A DNA stretch of 64,000 bases from Pseudomonas sp. GD04091 (GCF_029836165.1 NZ_JAOEBG010000007.1:186001-250000); one strand, 5' to 3'; counted from the stretch's first letter, positions 33,135 to 44,819 are shown. The notes: a model not told the origin generated them from the sequence alone. Translations and numbers: made by a program.

Positions 33135-36062
33135 TTACTCGGCGTCCAGATGCATCGGCGTCACCACCCGCCCGTCGCTTTCAGCCTGGCCGAGATTGGT
33201 ATCGATGAAGTACACCCGGTCATCTTCCAGCTGCCCTTTGTCCACCAGGTAGTCCTTGATGCTGCTGGCCCGTTCCTGGCCAAGGTTGCGCAGCAGGGCG
33301 GGGCTTTCGGCCCACGACTTGATCACGGCCTCGCGCAGCTTGGTGGTACGCTCGTCGCGGCCCAGCTTCTCCCACTCAGCCGGCGGCTGCTGCTTGAGGC
33401 GAGTGCGGTAGATGCCTTCGAGCATCGCCGGCTTGTCGCTGTCGTCGACCACCAGCAGCGAGGCGTTGGCTGGCACCTTGTCGCCACGGCGCTGCAGGAT
33501 CTTGTACCAGGTGGCCTGGTATTCGCGCTCAAGGCGTTGCTGGGCGATCAACGGGCCATCGCTGCCCTGGGCGGCGGTACCTTCGATCTCCAGGCGCAGC
33601 TCGGGACGCTCCTTCAGTGCGGAGGCGAGCTTGTCCAGGGACGATTGCACCTCTGGCGTGAGGTCGCTGGAGCCCGGTGCGAAGGACACATTGCCCAGGT
33701 CCTCTGCGCCGCCGCCCGCGACCAGCCCGCCAAGCAGCTTGAACGGCGCCTGGGCCGCGCGCAGCACCAGGTTGCGCAGGGTCTGCCAGACAATCGGCAT
33801 CACGCTGAACTGCGGATTGTTGAGATCGCCCGACACCGGCAGCTCGATGGAGATCTTGCCCTCGGTGTCCTTGAGCAGCGCGACCGCCAGGCGAATCGGC
33901 AGGTCGACGGCGTCCGGGCTGTCGACCTTCTCGCCCAGTTGCAGTTGCTCGACCACCACCTTGTTCTCGGCCTTGAGCTGGCCGTTGGTGATCAGGTAGT
34001 GCAGGTCGAGGTTCAAGCGCCCCTTGCGAATGCGGAAACCGGCGAACTTGCCGGAGTAAGGAGTGAGGTTGGTCAGCTCGACGCGCTTGAAGCTGGTGGC
34101 GATGTCGAGGCTGGCCAGCGGGTTGAACGGATTGAGCGCGCCCTTGATGGTCACTGGCGCGTAGCGGTCCACCTTGCCCTTGATATCGACCTTGGCTGGC
34201 AGCGGCTTGCGGTTGTCGATGGTGCCGATCTGGCCGTTGAGCTGCTGCACCGCCGTGGCGAAGTTGGGGGTGAGGGTCAGGTCGGCGAAGTTGGCCGAGC
34301 CATCATTGATGCTGATCTGCCCGATATGGATGCCCAGCGGTTTCTCGCCACTGGCAGGCTTGCCCTTCGCGGCAGGCGCGTCAGCCGGTTGCGGGATTAG
34401 CAAGTCATCGACGTTGGTGGTGCGGTCTTCGTTGATGATGAAGCGCGCGTAGGGTTGCAGCAGAGTGACCTTGTCGATCGACAACGCATCGCCGTGTACA
34501 TACGAAAGGCCATCGACGTTGACCTGTTGCCATTTGACGAAGTCGCGATTCTTGATGGTGTCCAGCGTGTGCAGCTGGTTGGCCTGGGCCTTGCCGGTGA
34601 TGCTGAAGGCCAGTGGCTCGGTGCTCTTGAGGTCGACCTTGAGGTCGCTGGAAAGCATGCCGCTGCGCAGTTCCAGGCGGATGAACGGGCTGATGTAGGC
34701 CTGGGCGACGCGCAGGTCGATGTCTCGGGTGGCGACATCCAGCTTGGCGCTCACCGGCGCCAGGTTGACCTGGCCTGCGGCCTGCAGCTTGCCCTGTTTG
34801 CCCACGCCGGTGTCCAGCTTCAGGCTGAAGGGCGACTGGTTGAGGCTGTCGAAGTTCTGCAGGTCGAGGTTGAGCGGGCCAACGTCCAGCGCCACGGGCT
34901 CCTTCTGGCTACGGTCGGCCAGGTGGACCATGTAGTTGCGCGCCTGTACGTCCTTGAGCAGCACCTGCCAGGGCTTGCCGGGTTCCTTGGCGGCCTGTTC
35001 TTGCGGTGCGGGTTCGGCGGCGGCGGGTTCGGCCTTTTCCTTCGGCGTGGCCTTGGCCGGCTGGCTGGCGAACAGTTTCTGCCAGTCGATCTGGCCGTCC
35101 TTTTCCAGTGCTGCCCAGGTTTCCAGCTTCTCGCTGCGGATCTTGCCGACGATGACCTGTTGCTTGGCCAGGTCGATCGAGGTTTCGCTCACTTCCAGGC
35201 TGGCCAGGCGGGCCAGCGGCCGGCCGTCCGGGGCCTTGATGGCGAACGGCGCGACCCGCACGGAGGTATTGTCGAGCAGCAGCTCGGTTTCCTTGGCGAG
35301 GTTGAGCTTGTAGTGGGTGTCCAGGCTGACTTTGCCGTCCTCCAGCACCAGTGGCACGGCATCCCGCACATAGGGCCAGAACAGCTTCATCTGGCCGTCG
35401 GTGACTTTAAGGGTACCTTCGGAGGCGATCGGGGTCAGGCTGAGGGTGCCGCTCCAGTCGATGCGCCCACCTGCCGGGCCGTTGGCTACCAGAGTCATGT
35501 CGGCGTTGTCGTCAGGCAGGGTGCTGAGGTTCTTCAGCTCCAGGTTCATCGAATCGTAGAGAAACTCGATGGGCTCGCTGGGGCGCAGGTCCTGGAAGTG
35601 CAGATAGCCTTCGCTGAGCTTGATGCTGGCGATGCGCAGCGGGAACGGATCGCTCGGCGGTTCCTCCGGCTTGGCTTCGCTGGGCGGAATCTTGAACAGT
35701 TGCGCCAGGTTGAGGCTGCCGTCCTTGGCGAACAGCAGTTCGGTGCGCGGCTTGTCCAGTTCCACTGCGTCCAGGCGCAGGGCCTTGGTCCACAGGCTGT
35801 CGAGGGACAGGTTGGCGTACAAGCGCTCGAAGCCGACCTGTTCCTTGCCAGGCTCGCCGATCTGCAAGCCCCAGAGGGTCAGCTCCAGGCTGAACGGGTT
35901 GAGTTCGATGCGTTGCAGGTGCGCGGGCACCGTGGCGTATTGCGCCAGTTGCTGGTTGGCGATGCGCAGGGCGACGCCGGGGAGAATGAAAAAGCCGAGC
36001 AGGCCATACAGGGCCACGAGGGCCAGCAGTGCGCCGAGGGCGCGGGTCAATCCTTTGGGCAT
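33135..36062 (-). CDS. AsmA-like DUF748 envelope protein with OmpA-like C-terminus
   Basis: A 975-residue protein. One N-terminal membrane segment (about 10-30, LGALLALVALYGLLGFFILP) anchors a long beta-rich DUF748/AsmA-like region with repeated LDLA/VDLK-type strands. An Ala/Glu/Pro/Lys-rich low-complexity patch lies around residues 342-362. Near residue 792 an OmpA-like motif begins (VSFAPGSSDLTPEVQ, then LRLEIEGTA), and the matching end (ASSIKDYLVDKGQL) comes much later. AsmA-like proteins such as YhdP and TamB help move phospholipid between membranes. That role is a possible analogy, not shown here. The ATG at 36062 fits the signal anchor. Confidence 0.85.
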   Translation of the reverse strand: MPKGLTRALGALLALVALYGLLGFFILPGVALRIANQQLAQYATVPAHLQRIELNPFSLELTLWGLQIGEPGKEQVGFERLYANLSLDSLWTKALRLDAVELDKPRTELLFAKDGSLNLAQLFKIPPSEAKPEEPPSDPFPLRIASIKLSEGYLHFQDLRPSEPIEFLYDSMNLELKNLSTLPDDNADMTLVANGPAGGRIDWSGTLSLTPIASEGTLKVTDGQMKLFWPYVRDAVPLVLEDGKVSLDTHYKLNLAKETELLLDNTSVRVAPFAIKAPDGRPLARLASLEVSETSIDLAKQQVIVGKIRSEKLETWAALEKDGQIDWQKLFASQPAKATPKEKAEPAAAEPAPQEQAAKEPGKPWQVLLKDVQARNYMVHLADRSQKEPVALDVGPLNLDLQNFDSLNQSPFSLKLDTGVGKQGKLQAAGQVNLAPVSAKLDVATRDIDLRVAQAYISPFIRLELRSGMLSSDLKVDLKSTEPLAFSITGKAQANQLHTLDTIKNRDFVKWQQVNVDGLSYVHGDALSIDKVTLLQPYARFIINEDRTTNVDDLLIPQPADAPAAKGKPASGEKPLGIHIGQISINDGSANFADLTLTPNFATAVQQLNGQIGTIDNRKPLPAKVDIKGKVDRYAPVTIKGALNPFNPLASLDIATSFKRVELTNLTPYSGKFAGFRIRKGRLNLDLHYLITNGQLKAENKVVVEQLQLGEKVDSPDAVDLPIRLAVALLKDTEGKISIELPVSGDLNNPQFSVMPIVWQTLRNLVLRAAQAPFKLLGGLVAGGGAEDLGNVSFAPGSSDLTPEVQSSLDKLASALKERPELRLEIEGTAAQGSDGPLIAQQRLEREYQATWYKILQRRGDKVPANASLLVVDDSDKPAMLEGIYRTRLKQQPPAEWEKLGRDERTTKLREAVIKSWAESPALLRNLGQERASSIKDYLVDKGQLEDDRVYFIDTNLGQAESDGRVVTPMHLDAE

Positions 36063-36141
36063 GTGTCGCTTCGTCTGTATCAGGCTGGAGTGCTTGGAGT
36101 ATGGCACGTTAAATCGGTTCCGATGCGGCGACCAAAATACC

Positions 36142-37011
36142 TCATTCGATGCCCATCCGCCGCCTGGCGCGGTGCGCCGAGCCATTGCGCATGGCCCAAC
36201 GCAGCACCGGGGCGGTATTGCTCAAGCCCAGGCGGATCATGTGTCGCGTCAATGAACCTTGGTGCAATCCGAGCATTTCGCTCGCCCATTCCGGCAGCAG
36301 ATCCATGCCGGCCCTGAGCATCAGCTTGCCCACGGGCGTGGCCATCCGACTGGGGGCCGGCGCTTTCAGCAGGATCTGCACCACTTCCAGGCTGCGGGCA
36401 TCGCAGCGCAGTTGCGGGCGCATACGTCGCAGGTAGTCGTCCACCTCGGTGCAGGAGCGTGGCACGTCGCGTGCGCCGAGACGCTCGGCGATCAGGGCGA
36501 TCTCGTCGTAGTAGGCGTCCTGGTCGGCGCGCGGCAGGTGAGGGTTGCGGTAACGCAGATGGGCGGCGAGGAAGCTGCTGACCTCGGCCACGTGCACCCA
36601 GGTCAGCAGGTCGGGGTCGCTGGCCGCGTAGGACCGTCCGTCGGGCGCGGTGCCGACCACCTGAAGATGAATGGTGCGGACCTTGTCGATCAGCCATTCG
36701 GCGTCGCGGGTGGAGCCGAAGGTGGTACCGGAGATGAACTGGCTGGTGCGGCGCAGGCGGCCGAGCAGGTCTTCGCGAAAGTTCGAATGGTCCCACACAC
36801 CGGCCAGGGCCAGGGGATGCAGCAGTTGCAGCAGCAACGCGCTGATACCGCCGACCAGCATGCTGGGAAAGTCGCCATGCACCTGCCAGCTGATGCTCTG
36901 TGGACCGAACAGGCCGGGGTCACCTTTGGGTGATTCCAGGTCGAGCTGGCCGAGGGCCACCCCGGTAAGGCTCATGACCTGGGTTTCTATGCGACGACGT
37001 AAGGCTTCCAT
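36142..37011 (-). CDS. DUF2236 / MpaB-like oxygenase family protein
   Basis: A 289-residue protein of the DUF2236 family, which includes fungal MpaB and the rubber oxygenase Lcp relatives. It has the family core: SMLVGGISALLLQLLHPLALAGV, FGSTRDAEWLIDKVRTIHLQVVG, then YAASDPDLLTWVHVAEVSSF with the conserved histidines that suggest haem binding. The start ATG at 37011 lies 31 bp after the stop of an ABM monooxygenase gene on the same strand, so the two are likely cotranscribed. The substrate is unknown; it may act on a lipid or other hydrophobic molecule. Confidence 0.82.
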   Translation of the reverse strand: MEALRRRIETQVMSLTGVALGQLDLESPKGDPGLFGPQSISWQVHGDFPSMLVGGISALLLQLLHPLALAGVWDHSNFREDLLGRLRRTSQFISGTTFGSTRDAEWLIDKVRTIHLQVVGTAPDGRSYAASDPDLLTWVHVAEVSSFLAAHLRYRNPHLPRADQDAYYDEIALIAERLGARDVPRSCTEVDDYLRRMRPQLRCDARSLEVVQILLKAPAPSRMATPVGKLMLRAGMDLLPEWASEMLGLHQGSLTRHMIRLGLSNTAPVLRWAMRNGSAHRARRRMGIE

Positions 37012-37042
37012 GGCGACCTGTGCTGGCCGCCATGGCGGCCGT

Positions 37043-37396
37043 CTATGGGTTGAGGCGTTTGTCCAGCGGCCGGGGATCACCGGGACCGGTGGGCGCGCCC
37101 GTCTCGAACGCGCCACCCTGGACATGATAAACCCTGGGCTCCTGGGAAAAATATGGCGTCAGGTGGGTCATGAAGATCTGATGGTCTTCACTCGCCTCGA
37201 AGCCTGGCGTGTGATCCTCGAGCGATTGCCACTGCACGATCAGGTTGAAGCGATGGGGTGTTTCGATTCCCTGCGCGAGCACATGGCTGACGTGGCCCTT
37301 GGCCCGGCTGAGCAAGCAGGCTACCTCGGCAAAGGCGTGCCTGAACGAGTCGACGCGCTCGGGGCGAATCGGGAGTATGGCGATTTCGTAGATCAT
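37043..37396 (-). CDS. ABM-family monooxygenase-like protein
   Basis: A 117-residue single ABM domain. It opens MIYEIAILPIRPERVDSFRHAF and contains SHVLAQGIETPHRFNLIVQW and the ASEDHQIFMTHLTPYF block typical of this fold. It lies 35 bp after the quinone-reductase-like gene and 31 bp before the DUF2236 gene, all on one strand, suggesting an operon. The C-terminal residues after about 95 are Pro/Gly-rich and extend past the usual domain end. The substrate is unknown; a quinol or aromatic is a fair guess from the neighbours. Confidence 0.8.
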   Translation of the reverse strand: MIYEIAILPIRPERVDSFRHAFAEVACLLSRAKGHVSHVLAQGIETPHRFNLIVQWQSLEDHTPGFEASEDHQIFMTHLTPYFSQEPRVYHVQGGAFETGAPTGPGDPRPLDKRLNP

Positions 37397-37431
37397 GGCG
37401 GTCCTTGAAATTGAGCTGAGCGATGGGCGTG

Positions 37432-38415
37432 TCAAGCGCTGGTGAGGTCGGCCACGGGCCCGACCGCAATGGCGATCTTCCCCTGAAGGCCAGGATCGCG
37501 GCTTTGCAGCCGGGCATGGGCGAGCGGAACGTCGGCAAGCGCATAGATGGCGCCCACGTGTGGCCTCAGTTGCCCGCGCTCGACCAGCGCGCTCAACTCG
37601 TCGAGCTTGCCGCGTTGCTGCCGGGTGAAGACGAAGTGGTAGCTGGCGTTCTTGCCCCAGGCCTGAATGAGGTTTTGCGGTTGCGCGATGTCCACGATCG
37701 AGACCACCCGCCCCAGCTGTGCAAGGGCGTCCGGGCTGCGAGACAGGGCATCGCCACCGATGGTGTCGAACACCACATCGACGCCGCGGCCCGCTGTTTC
37801 CCGCAGGATGACATCGACATAGTCCAGCTGCTCGTAGTCGATGATCACATCGGCGCCCATGCGCCGTGCGAACTCGGCGTTCGCTGCGCGCACCGTGGTG
37901 AACACCCTGGCGCCCATGGCTTTGGCCATTTGAATGGCGACATGGCCGACGCCTCCGGCGCCGCCGTGGATCAGGATGCTCTCGCCTACCCTGAGTGCCG
38001 CGCGCACGACCAGGGCCTCCCAGGCCGTTCCACCAACCAGGCTCAGGCTTGCCGCCTCGAGGTGGCTCAGAGATGGCGGCTTCATGCCGATGATGCTTTC
38101 GGCGGCGACGTGGTACTCGGCATAGCTGCCCGCCCCGTCGAAAATCTGCGGGGTGTACCACACCTCGTCGCCGGCCCTGAACGCCGTTACGCCTGGCCCG
38201 ACGTCCTCGACGATACCGGAGACGTCATGCCCGGTGATGGCGGGAAGCGGCACCAGGTCGGGATAGTCGCCACGACGGACCTGATAATCCAATGGATTGA
38301 TGGAGGTGGCCTGCACTCGGACCAGCACCTGTCCGGCTTGTGGCACCGGCTTGGGGACGTCGCGATATTCGAATGACTCCGGGCCGCCAAATGATTCAAG
38401 TATCAATGCTTTCAT
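37432..38415 (-). CDS. Zinc-free MDR oxidoreductase, quinone-reductase-like
   Basis: A 327-residue medium-chain dehydrogenase/reductase. The GroES-like N-terminal half contains [22 protein letters not shown] and [14 protein letters not shown]. The Rossmann half has the NADPH motif [19 protein letters not shown]. The catalytic-zinc cysteines are absent, which places it with NADPH:quinone reductases (QOR/zeta-crystallin type). It is the first gene after arsR on the same strand, and two ArsR-operator-like sites precede it. Probably the main target of that regulator. Confidence 0.88.
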   Translation of the reverse strand: MKALILESFGGPESFEYRDVPKPVPQAGQVLVRVQATSINPLDYQVRRGDYPDLVPLPAITGHDVSGIVEDVGPGVTAFRAGDEVWYTPQIFDGAGSYAEYHVAAESIIGMKPPSLSHLEAASLSLVGGTAWEALVVRAALRVGESILIHGGAGGVGHVAIQMAKAMGARVFTTVRAANAEFARRMGADVIIDYEQLDYVDVILRETAGRGVDVVFDTIGGDALSRSPDALAQLGRVVSIVDIAQPQNLIQAWGKNASYHFVFTRQQRGKLDELSALVERGQLRPHVGAIYALADVPLAHARLQSRDPGLQGKIAIAVGPVADLTSA

Positions 38416-38428
38416 GGTGTGTTCTCGC

Positions 38429-38569
38429 TTCGATAAAAAGGGATATCGGGAAATATCGATTTAAAAGATTAAATGAAGTGGCTTTTCTCGTTCGGCACGC
38501 TCGGTAAGCGCGTTGATCACTGCCTCCATGGTTTCGTTAAAACGGGATATCGGGAAAACTCGATTTAAA
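38429..38569. repeat. Duplicated 37-bp element with ArsR-operator-like sites
   Basis: Copies at 38429-38465 and 38533-38569 match at 33 of 37 positions, 104 bp apart. Each contains ATATCGG-N6-TCGATTT (38443-38462 and 38547-38566), the same spacing as the perfect palindrome at the arsR promoter. They fill the 170-bp gap between arsR and the reductase gene, so they are probable operators for that gene. Confidence 0.7.
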
Positions 38570-38585
38570 GCCTCAAAAAGAACCT

Positions 38586-38888
38586 TTACAGCTCTCTCCC
38601 GATCAGCTCGGCAAGTGCGCTGATGTTGGCTTCGTTGCGCTTGTAGTACGTCCACTGACCAATGCGCCGGACCTCCACGAGGCCTGCGCGTTGCAGGGTG
38701 GCCAAGTAGTCGGACACCGTTGACTGCGACAGTCCCACGCCCTCCTGGATACTGCTCACGCAGACCCCCACCGTGTGAACGTCACCTTCGTCCTGTGGAG
38801 GAAAGTGTTTCACCGGGTCTTTCAGGCCTTTGAGGATCTCGAGGCGGGTGCGGTTCGAGAGTGCCTTGAATATGTCGAGCAGTTCCAT
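38586..38888 (-). CDS. ArsR-family transcriptional regulator
   Basis: A 100-residue single-domain winged-helix regulator. The recognition part is VGLSQSTVSDYLATLQRAGLVEVRRIG and the wing WTYYKRNE. It has one cysteine (Cys43 in VGVCVSS) instead of the ELCVCDL metal site of arsenic sensors, so redox, electrophile or ligand sensing is more likely than metal sensing. A perfect palindrome 10 bp upstream of its start implies autorepression. Two related sites lie downstream, before the reductase gene, so it probably controls the reductase-ABM-DUF2236 set. Confidence 0.87.
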   Translation of the reverse strand: MELLDIFKALSNRTRLEILKGLKDPVKHFPPQDEGDVHTVGVCVSSIQEGVGLSQSTVSDYLATLQRAGLVEVRRIGQWTYYKRNEANISALAELIGREL

Positions 38889-38897
38889 CGCGCGATA

Positions 38898-38917
38898 ATA
38901 TCGGTATTTACCGATAT
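38898..38917. promoter_or_regulatory. ArsR operator at the arsR promoter
   Basis: ATATCGGTATTTACCGATAT is a perfect 20-bp palindrome (9-bp arms, TT centre), ending 10 bp before the arsR start codon. Binding there would block initiation. Confidence 0.8.
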
Positions 38918-38971
38918 GTCAAACCGGCGTGTCATGCTCGGAGCGGCCAACACTGGCCGCCCCGAACGCGC

Positions 38972-40906
<1,935 letters not shown>

Positions 40907-40997
40907 GGCGGGTGGTCCTGCTCTTGTTAGGGGCGAGGGACAGCAACGGCTATTCGATGGACAGTGTAGAAGGTGGTCATGTTCCTGGGGAAAAGCA

Positions 40998-41052
40998 TCG
41001 CGGGGCAAGCCGGCTCCCACGTATCGGGCGTGGGAGCGGGCTTGCCCCGCGA
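40998..41052. repeat. REP inverted pair (24-bp arms, one mismatch)
   Basis: Arms of the CGCGGGGCAAGCC..GCTCCCACG type at 40998-41021 and 41029-41052 around a 7-nt loop. It sits between pgi (3' end) and acs (5' side), so it can fold at the end of the pgi transcript. Confidence 0.9.
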
Positions 41053-41070
41053 GGAGAGGATGCGGATCTG

Positions 41071-42735
41071 TCAGCCGCGGTGACGGCCGCGGAAGTAGTT
41101 GATCAGCCCCTGGGTCGAGCCGTCCTCGGCGCTGTCTTCCTGGCTACCGACAAGACGCTGGTACACACCCTTGCCCAGCTCCTTGCCCAGTTCCACGCCC
41201 CACTGGTCGAAGGCGTTGATACCCCAGATCACGCTCTGCACGAACACCTTGTGCTCGTACATGGCCACCAGCGCGCCCAGGCGACGCGGGCTGATGCGCT
41301 CCACCACCAGGGTGTTGCTCGGACGATTGCCCGGAATCACCTTGTGTGGCGCCAGCTTGGCGATATCCGCCTCGTTCAGGCCTTTGCCGCGCAGTTCGGC
41401 CTCGGCTTCTTCACGGGTCTTGCCGAGCATCAGCGCCTGGCTTTGCGACAGGCAGTTGGCGTACAGCCACTGGTGATGATCGGCGACCGGGTTGAAGCTC
41501 ACCACCGGGACGATGAAGTCGGCTGGGATCAGCTGGGTGCCCTGGTGCAGCAGCTGGTGGTAGGCGTGCTGGCCGTTGCAGCCGACGCCACCCCAGATCA
41601 CCGGACCGGTGTCGGTCTTCACCGGGGTACCGTCCTGCAGCACGCTCTTGCCGTTGGACTCCATGTCCAACTGTTGCAGGTGCTTGGTGATATTGCGCAG
41701 GTAGTGGTCGTACGGCAGGATCGCGTGGCTGTGCGCTCCCCAGAAGTTGCCATACCACACGCCGAGCAGGGCCAGCAGCACCGGCATGTTCTTGTCGAAC
41801 GGCGCGGTCTGGAAGTGCTGGTCCATGGTGTAGGCACCGGACAGCAGCTCCTTGAAGTTGGCGGTGCCGATGGCCAGGGCGATCGGCAGGCCTATGGCCG
41901 ACCACAGCGAGTAGCGCCCGCCGACCCAATCCCACATCGGGAAGATGTTCTCTTCGCGGATACCGAAGGCCACGGCCGCAGCCTTGTTGCTCGAGACGGC
42001 GATGAAGTGACGGTACAGCTCGGCTTCCGAACCGCCCTGGGCCAGGTACCAGGTGCGTGCGGCCTGGGCATTCTTCAGGGTTTCCAGGGTGTTGAACGAT
42101 TTCGACGAGACGATGAACAAGGTGGTCTCGGCGCGCAGTTTGGCCGACAGCTCATGGAACTCGCTGCCGTCGATATTGGCCAGGTAGTGGCAGCGCACGC
42201 CGCGCTGGGCGTAGGGAAGCAGCGCCTCGGAGACCAGCTCGGGGCCCAGGAACGAGCCGCCGATGCCGATGTTGACCACGTCGGTGATCGGTTTTTCGCT
42301 GTAGCCGCGCCACAGGCCGTCGTGGATACGGCCGACCAGTTCGGTGATCTGGTTGAGCACCTTGTGCACTTCCGGCATCACGTTGACGCCGTTCACGCTG
42401 AGCTTGTCGCCGACCGGGCGGCGCAGGGCGGTGTGCAGTACCGGACGGCCCTCCGAGGCGTTGATGATCTCACCGCTGAACATCGACTTGATGGCCGCTT
42501 CCAGGTCGACTTCCCTGGCCAGGTTCACCAGCAGGTCACGGGTCTGCTCGGTAATCAGGTTCTTCGAGTAGTCGAGGAACAGGCCGCAGCTGCTCAAGGA
42601 GAACTGCTCGAAGCGCTTGCCGTCGGCGGCGAAGGCTTCGCGCATGCTGAAGCCCTGCATGGCGTCGCGGTGTTGTTGAAGCGCCTGCCAGGCGGGCAGC
42701 GCCGTCACATCGTGGGGGGTACGGTAATACGCCAT
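41071..42735 (-). CDS. pgi: Glucose-6-phosphate isomerase
   Basis: A 554-residue PGI interconverting glucose-6-phosphate and fructose-6-phosphate. In pseudomonads, which lack a functional Embden-Meyerhof route, it works mainly toward glucose-6-phosphate recycling. Signatures are [28 protein letters not shown] and the C-terminal [16 protein letters not shown] with the catalytic Lys nearby. The ATG at 42735 gives the usual [16 protein letters not shown] start. It is downstream of panC with a REP pair between them. Confidence 0.97.
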   Translation of the reverse strand: MAYYRTPHDVTALPAWQALQQHRDAMQGFSMREAFAADGKRFEQFSLSSCGLFLDYSKNLITEQTRDLLVNLAREVDLEAAIKSMFSGEIINASEGRPVLHTALRRPVGDKLSVNGVNVMPEVHKVLNQITELVGRIHDGLWRGYSEKPITDVVNIGIGGSFLGPELVSEALLPYAQRGVRCHYLANIDGSEFHELSAKLRAETTLFIVSSKSFNTLETLKNAQAARTWYLAQGGSEAELYRHFIAVSSNKAAAVAFGIREENIFPMWDWVGGRYSLWSAIGLPIALAIGTANFKELLSGAYTMDQHFQTAPFDKNMPVLLALLGVWYGNFWGAHSHAILPYDHYLRNITKHLQQLDMESNGKSVLQDGTPVKTDTGPVIWGGVGCNGQHAYHQLLHQGTQLIPADFIVPVVSFNPVADHHQWLYANCLSQSQALMLGKTREEAEAELRGKGLNEADIAKLAPHKVIPGNRPSNTLVVERISPRRLGALVAMYEHKVFVQSVIWGINAFDQWGVELGKELGKGVYQRLVGSQEDSAEDGSTQGLINYFRGRHRG

Positions 42736-42884
42736 TGCGGGTGGTTTCCTTGGTGCATGGTCAGGCTTGGACAGTGGCAATCGTTGCCGGTTGCAAGCTG
42801 GACATTATAGGCATTGGCCGAAAACCGGAAATGGGGGAGGTGCCGTGGGGGATGAAATATTGTCGGGCGCGCGTTGCGCCCCTT

Positions 42885-42963
42885 TCGGCGGCAAGCTGGC
42901 TCCCAGGGTCCGGAGTTTGCTTTGTGGGAGCCGGCTTGCCGGCGATGGGCTGCCAGGCAGCCC
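42885..42963. repeat. REP inverted pair plus GC hairpin after panC
   Basis: Inverted arms TCGGCGGCAAGCTGGCTCCC (42885-42904) and GGGAGCCGGCTTGCCGGCGA (42926-42945), followed by GGGCTGCC-A-GGCAGCCC (42947-42963). The latter ends 6 bp from the panC stop and may form its 3' end. Confidence 0.85.
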
Positions 42964-42968
42964 CCTTG

Positions 42969-43832
42969 TCAGGCGGTCTGCTCTTCCAGGTGCAGGTAGA
43001 TGTTGTCGATCAGTCGAGTGTTGCCCAGGTAGGCCGCCGAGATCACCACCAGGTCACGGTCGTCGATCATCGCCGGGCGCAGCGTCAGGGCATGGCGCAC
43101 TTCCAGGTAGTCCTTGCGGAACCCGGCGGCTTCCAGCCGGGCTTGTCCTTGGGTGATCAGCGCCGGGAAGTCGCGCTGGCCCTGGCGAATCGCTTCGGCC
43201 ATGTCGCTCAGGACTCGGTACAGCGCCGGCGCGGCGGCACGCTGTTCCGGTGTCAGGTAGCCGTTGCGCGACGACAGCGCCAGGCCGTCCTCGGCGCGCA
43301 CGGTCGGTTCGCCGAGGATCTGGATCGGCATGTTCAGGTCGCGGACCATGGCGCGTATCACCGCCAACTGCTGGAAGTCCTTTTCACCGAACACCGCCAG
43401 GTCTGGCTGAACCATGTTGAACAGCTTGCTGACCACCGTCGCCACACCTTCGAAGTGCCCGGGGCGGCTGGCGCCGCACAGGCCTTCGGACAGCTGTGGC
43501 ACGGCGACTCGGGTCTGTACGCTCATGCCGTCGGGGTACATCTCCTCGACGGTGGGGGCGAACAGCAGGTGGCAGCCGGCCTGGAGGAGTTTTTCCTGGT
43601 CGGCGGCGAGGGTGCGGGGGTACTTGTCGAGGTCTTCGCCGACACCGAACTGCAGGGGGTTGACGAAGATGCTGGCGACCACGAAGTCGGCGCGTTGGGC
43701 GGCCTTGGTCACCAAAGCCGCGTGGCCGCTGTGCAGGTTGCCCATGGTCGGCACGAAGGCGATGCGTTTGCCCTCGCCGCGGGCGCGGGCCACAGCGGCG
43801 CGCAGTTCACGGACGGTCTTGACGGTATTCAT
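42969..43832 (-). CDS. panC: Pantothenate synthetase PanC
   Basis: A 287-residue enzyme joining pantoate and beta-alanine with ATP. It has the nucleotidyltransferase motif [15 protein letters not shown], the GEKDFQQL region and the SSRNGYL serine loop. Its ATG overlaps the panB stop by 4 bp (ATGA), so panB and panC are translationally coupled. The aspartate decarboxylase gene panD, often next in other bacteria, is not here; pgi follows instead. Confidence 0.98.
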   Translation of the reverse strand: MNTVKTVRELRAAVARARGEGKRIAFVPTMGNLHSGHAALVTKAAQRADFVVASIFVNPLQFGVGEDLDKYPRTLAADQEKLLQAGCHLLFAPTVEEMYPDGMSVQTRVAVPQLSEGLCGASRPGHFEGVATVVSKLFNMVQPDLAVFGEKDFQQLAVIRAMVRDLNMPIQILGEPTVRAEDGLALSSRNGYLTPEQRAAAPALYRVLSDMAEAIRQGQRDFPALITQGQARLEAAGFRKDYLEVRHALTLRPAMIDDRDLVVISAAYLGNTRLIDNIYLHLEEQTA

Positions 43833-44629
43833 GCGCTGAACCCATGTTCGCTGCCTGGGAAGCTGACTTCCTTGACCGCCTGGACATAGGCGGCCAGGGC
43901 GCTCTGGATGTCCGGCTGGCCGGCCATGAAGTTTTTCACGAACTTCGGCACGCGGCCGCTCAGCGACAGCCCGAGCATGTCGTGCAGCACCAGTACCTGG
44001 CCGTCGGTGGCGCTGCCGGCGCCGATACCGATGACCGGAATGCTCACGGCCTGGGTGATTTCCGCGGCCAGCTCGCTGGGCACGCATTCGAGCAGCAGCA
44101 TGGCCGCGCCGGCCTGCTCCAGGGCGATGGCATCGGCGCGCATCTGCCGCGCCTGGGCTTCCTGGCGGCCCTGGACCTTGTAGCCGCCCAGCACGTTGAC
44201 GGTCTGCGGTGTCAGGCCCATGTGCGCGCACACCGGCACGCCACGCTCGGCCAGCAGGCGGATGGTCTCGGCCAGCCAGGCGGCGCCTTCGATCTTGAGC
44301 ATGTGAGCGCCTGCGCGCATCAGCTGGGCGGCGTTGATGAAGGCCTGCTCGGGGGTGGCGTGGGCCATGAAGGGCAGGTCGGCAAGGATCAGCGCCCCGT
44401 CGTTGCCGCGTTTGACGCAGGCGGTGTGGTAGGCCATGTCGTTGTTGGTGACGGGCAGGGTGCTGTCATGGCCCTGCAGGACCATCCCCAGGGAGTCGCC
44501 CACCAGCAGCACTTCCACGCCGGCCTGGCTGGCGGCCTTGGCGAAGGTCGCGTCGTAGCAGGTCAGCATGGTGATTTTCTCGCCCTTGGCCTTCAGGCCG
44601 TGCAGGGTGGTCAGGGTTACTTCAGGCAT
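43829..44629 (-). CDS. panB: 3-methyl-2-oxobutanoate hydroxymethyltransferase PanB
   Basis: A 266-residue TIM barrel that makes ketopantoate using 5,10-methylene-THF. Motifs are [38 protein letters not shown] and [11 protein letters not shown]. The ATG at 44629 gives the family start [13 protein letters not shown]. It is upstream of and coupled to panC. A 250-bp gap separates it from folK and holds four GTTAC repeats, so it may have its own promoter. Confidence 0.98.
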   Translation of the reverse strand: MPEVTLTTLHGLKAKGEKITMLTCYDATFAKAASQAGVEVLLVGDSLGMVLQGHDSTLPVTNNDMAYHTACVKRGNDGALILADLPFMAHATPEQAFINAAQLMRAGAHMLKIEGAAWLAETIRLLAERGVPVCAHMGLTPQTVNVLGGYKVQGRQEAQARQMRADAIALEQAGAAMLLLECVPSELAAEITQAVSIPVIGIGAGSATDGQVLVLHDMLGLSLSGRVPKFVKNFMAGQPDIQSALAAYVQAVKEVSFPGSEHGFSA

Positions 44630-44819
44630 GTAGGGGAATCCTCGTTCAGGCGCTGTGAAAAACAACTGCGTACAACGCGTGTATTCATCTTCCGGAGCGG
44701 CACATCATCGGTCGTGATGTTCGGGCACAGGTCCGTCCGAGCCTAAATGGGTGATTGCGGCATAGTGGCGCCGCGGGACGCCTATAGTCGTGAGCGAGGT
44801 GGGGGAAGTCAACCAGCCG

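Noticed and set aside
37432..38415. Classical arsenic-resistance operon next to arsR
   Set aside because: No arsB, arsC, acr3 or arsH is present, and the regulator lacks the ELCVCDL metal site.
38461..38655. A 64-codon minus-strand frame spanning the end of arsR and the gap
   Set aside because: It overlaps arsR and one copy of the operator duplication, has no ribosome-binding site, and no recognisable domain.
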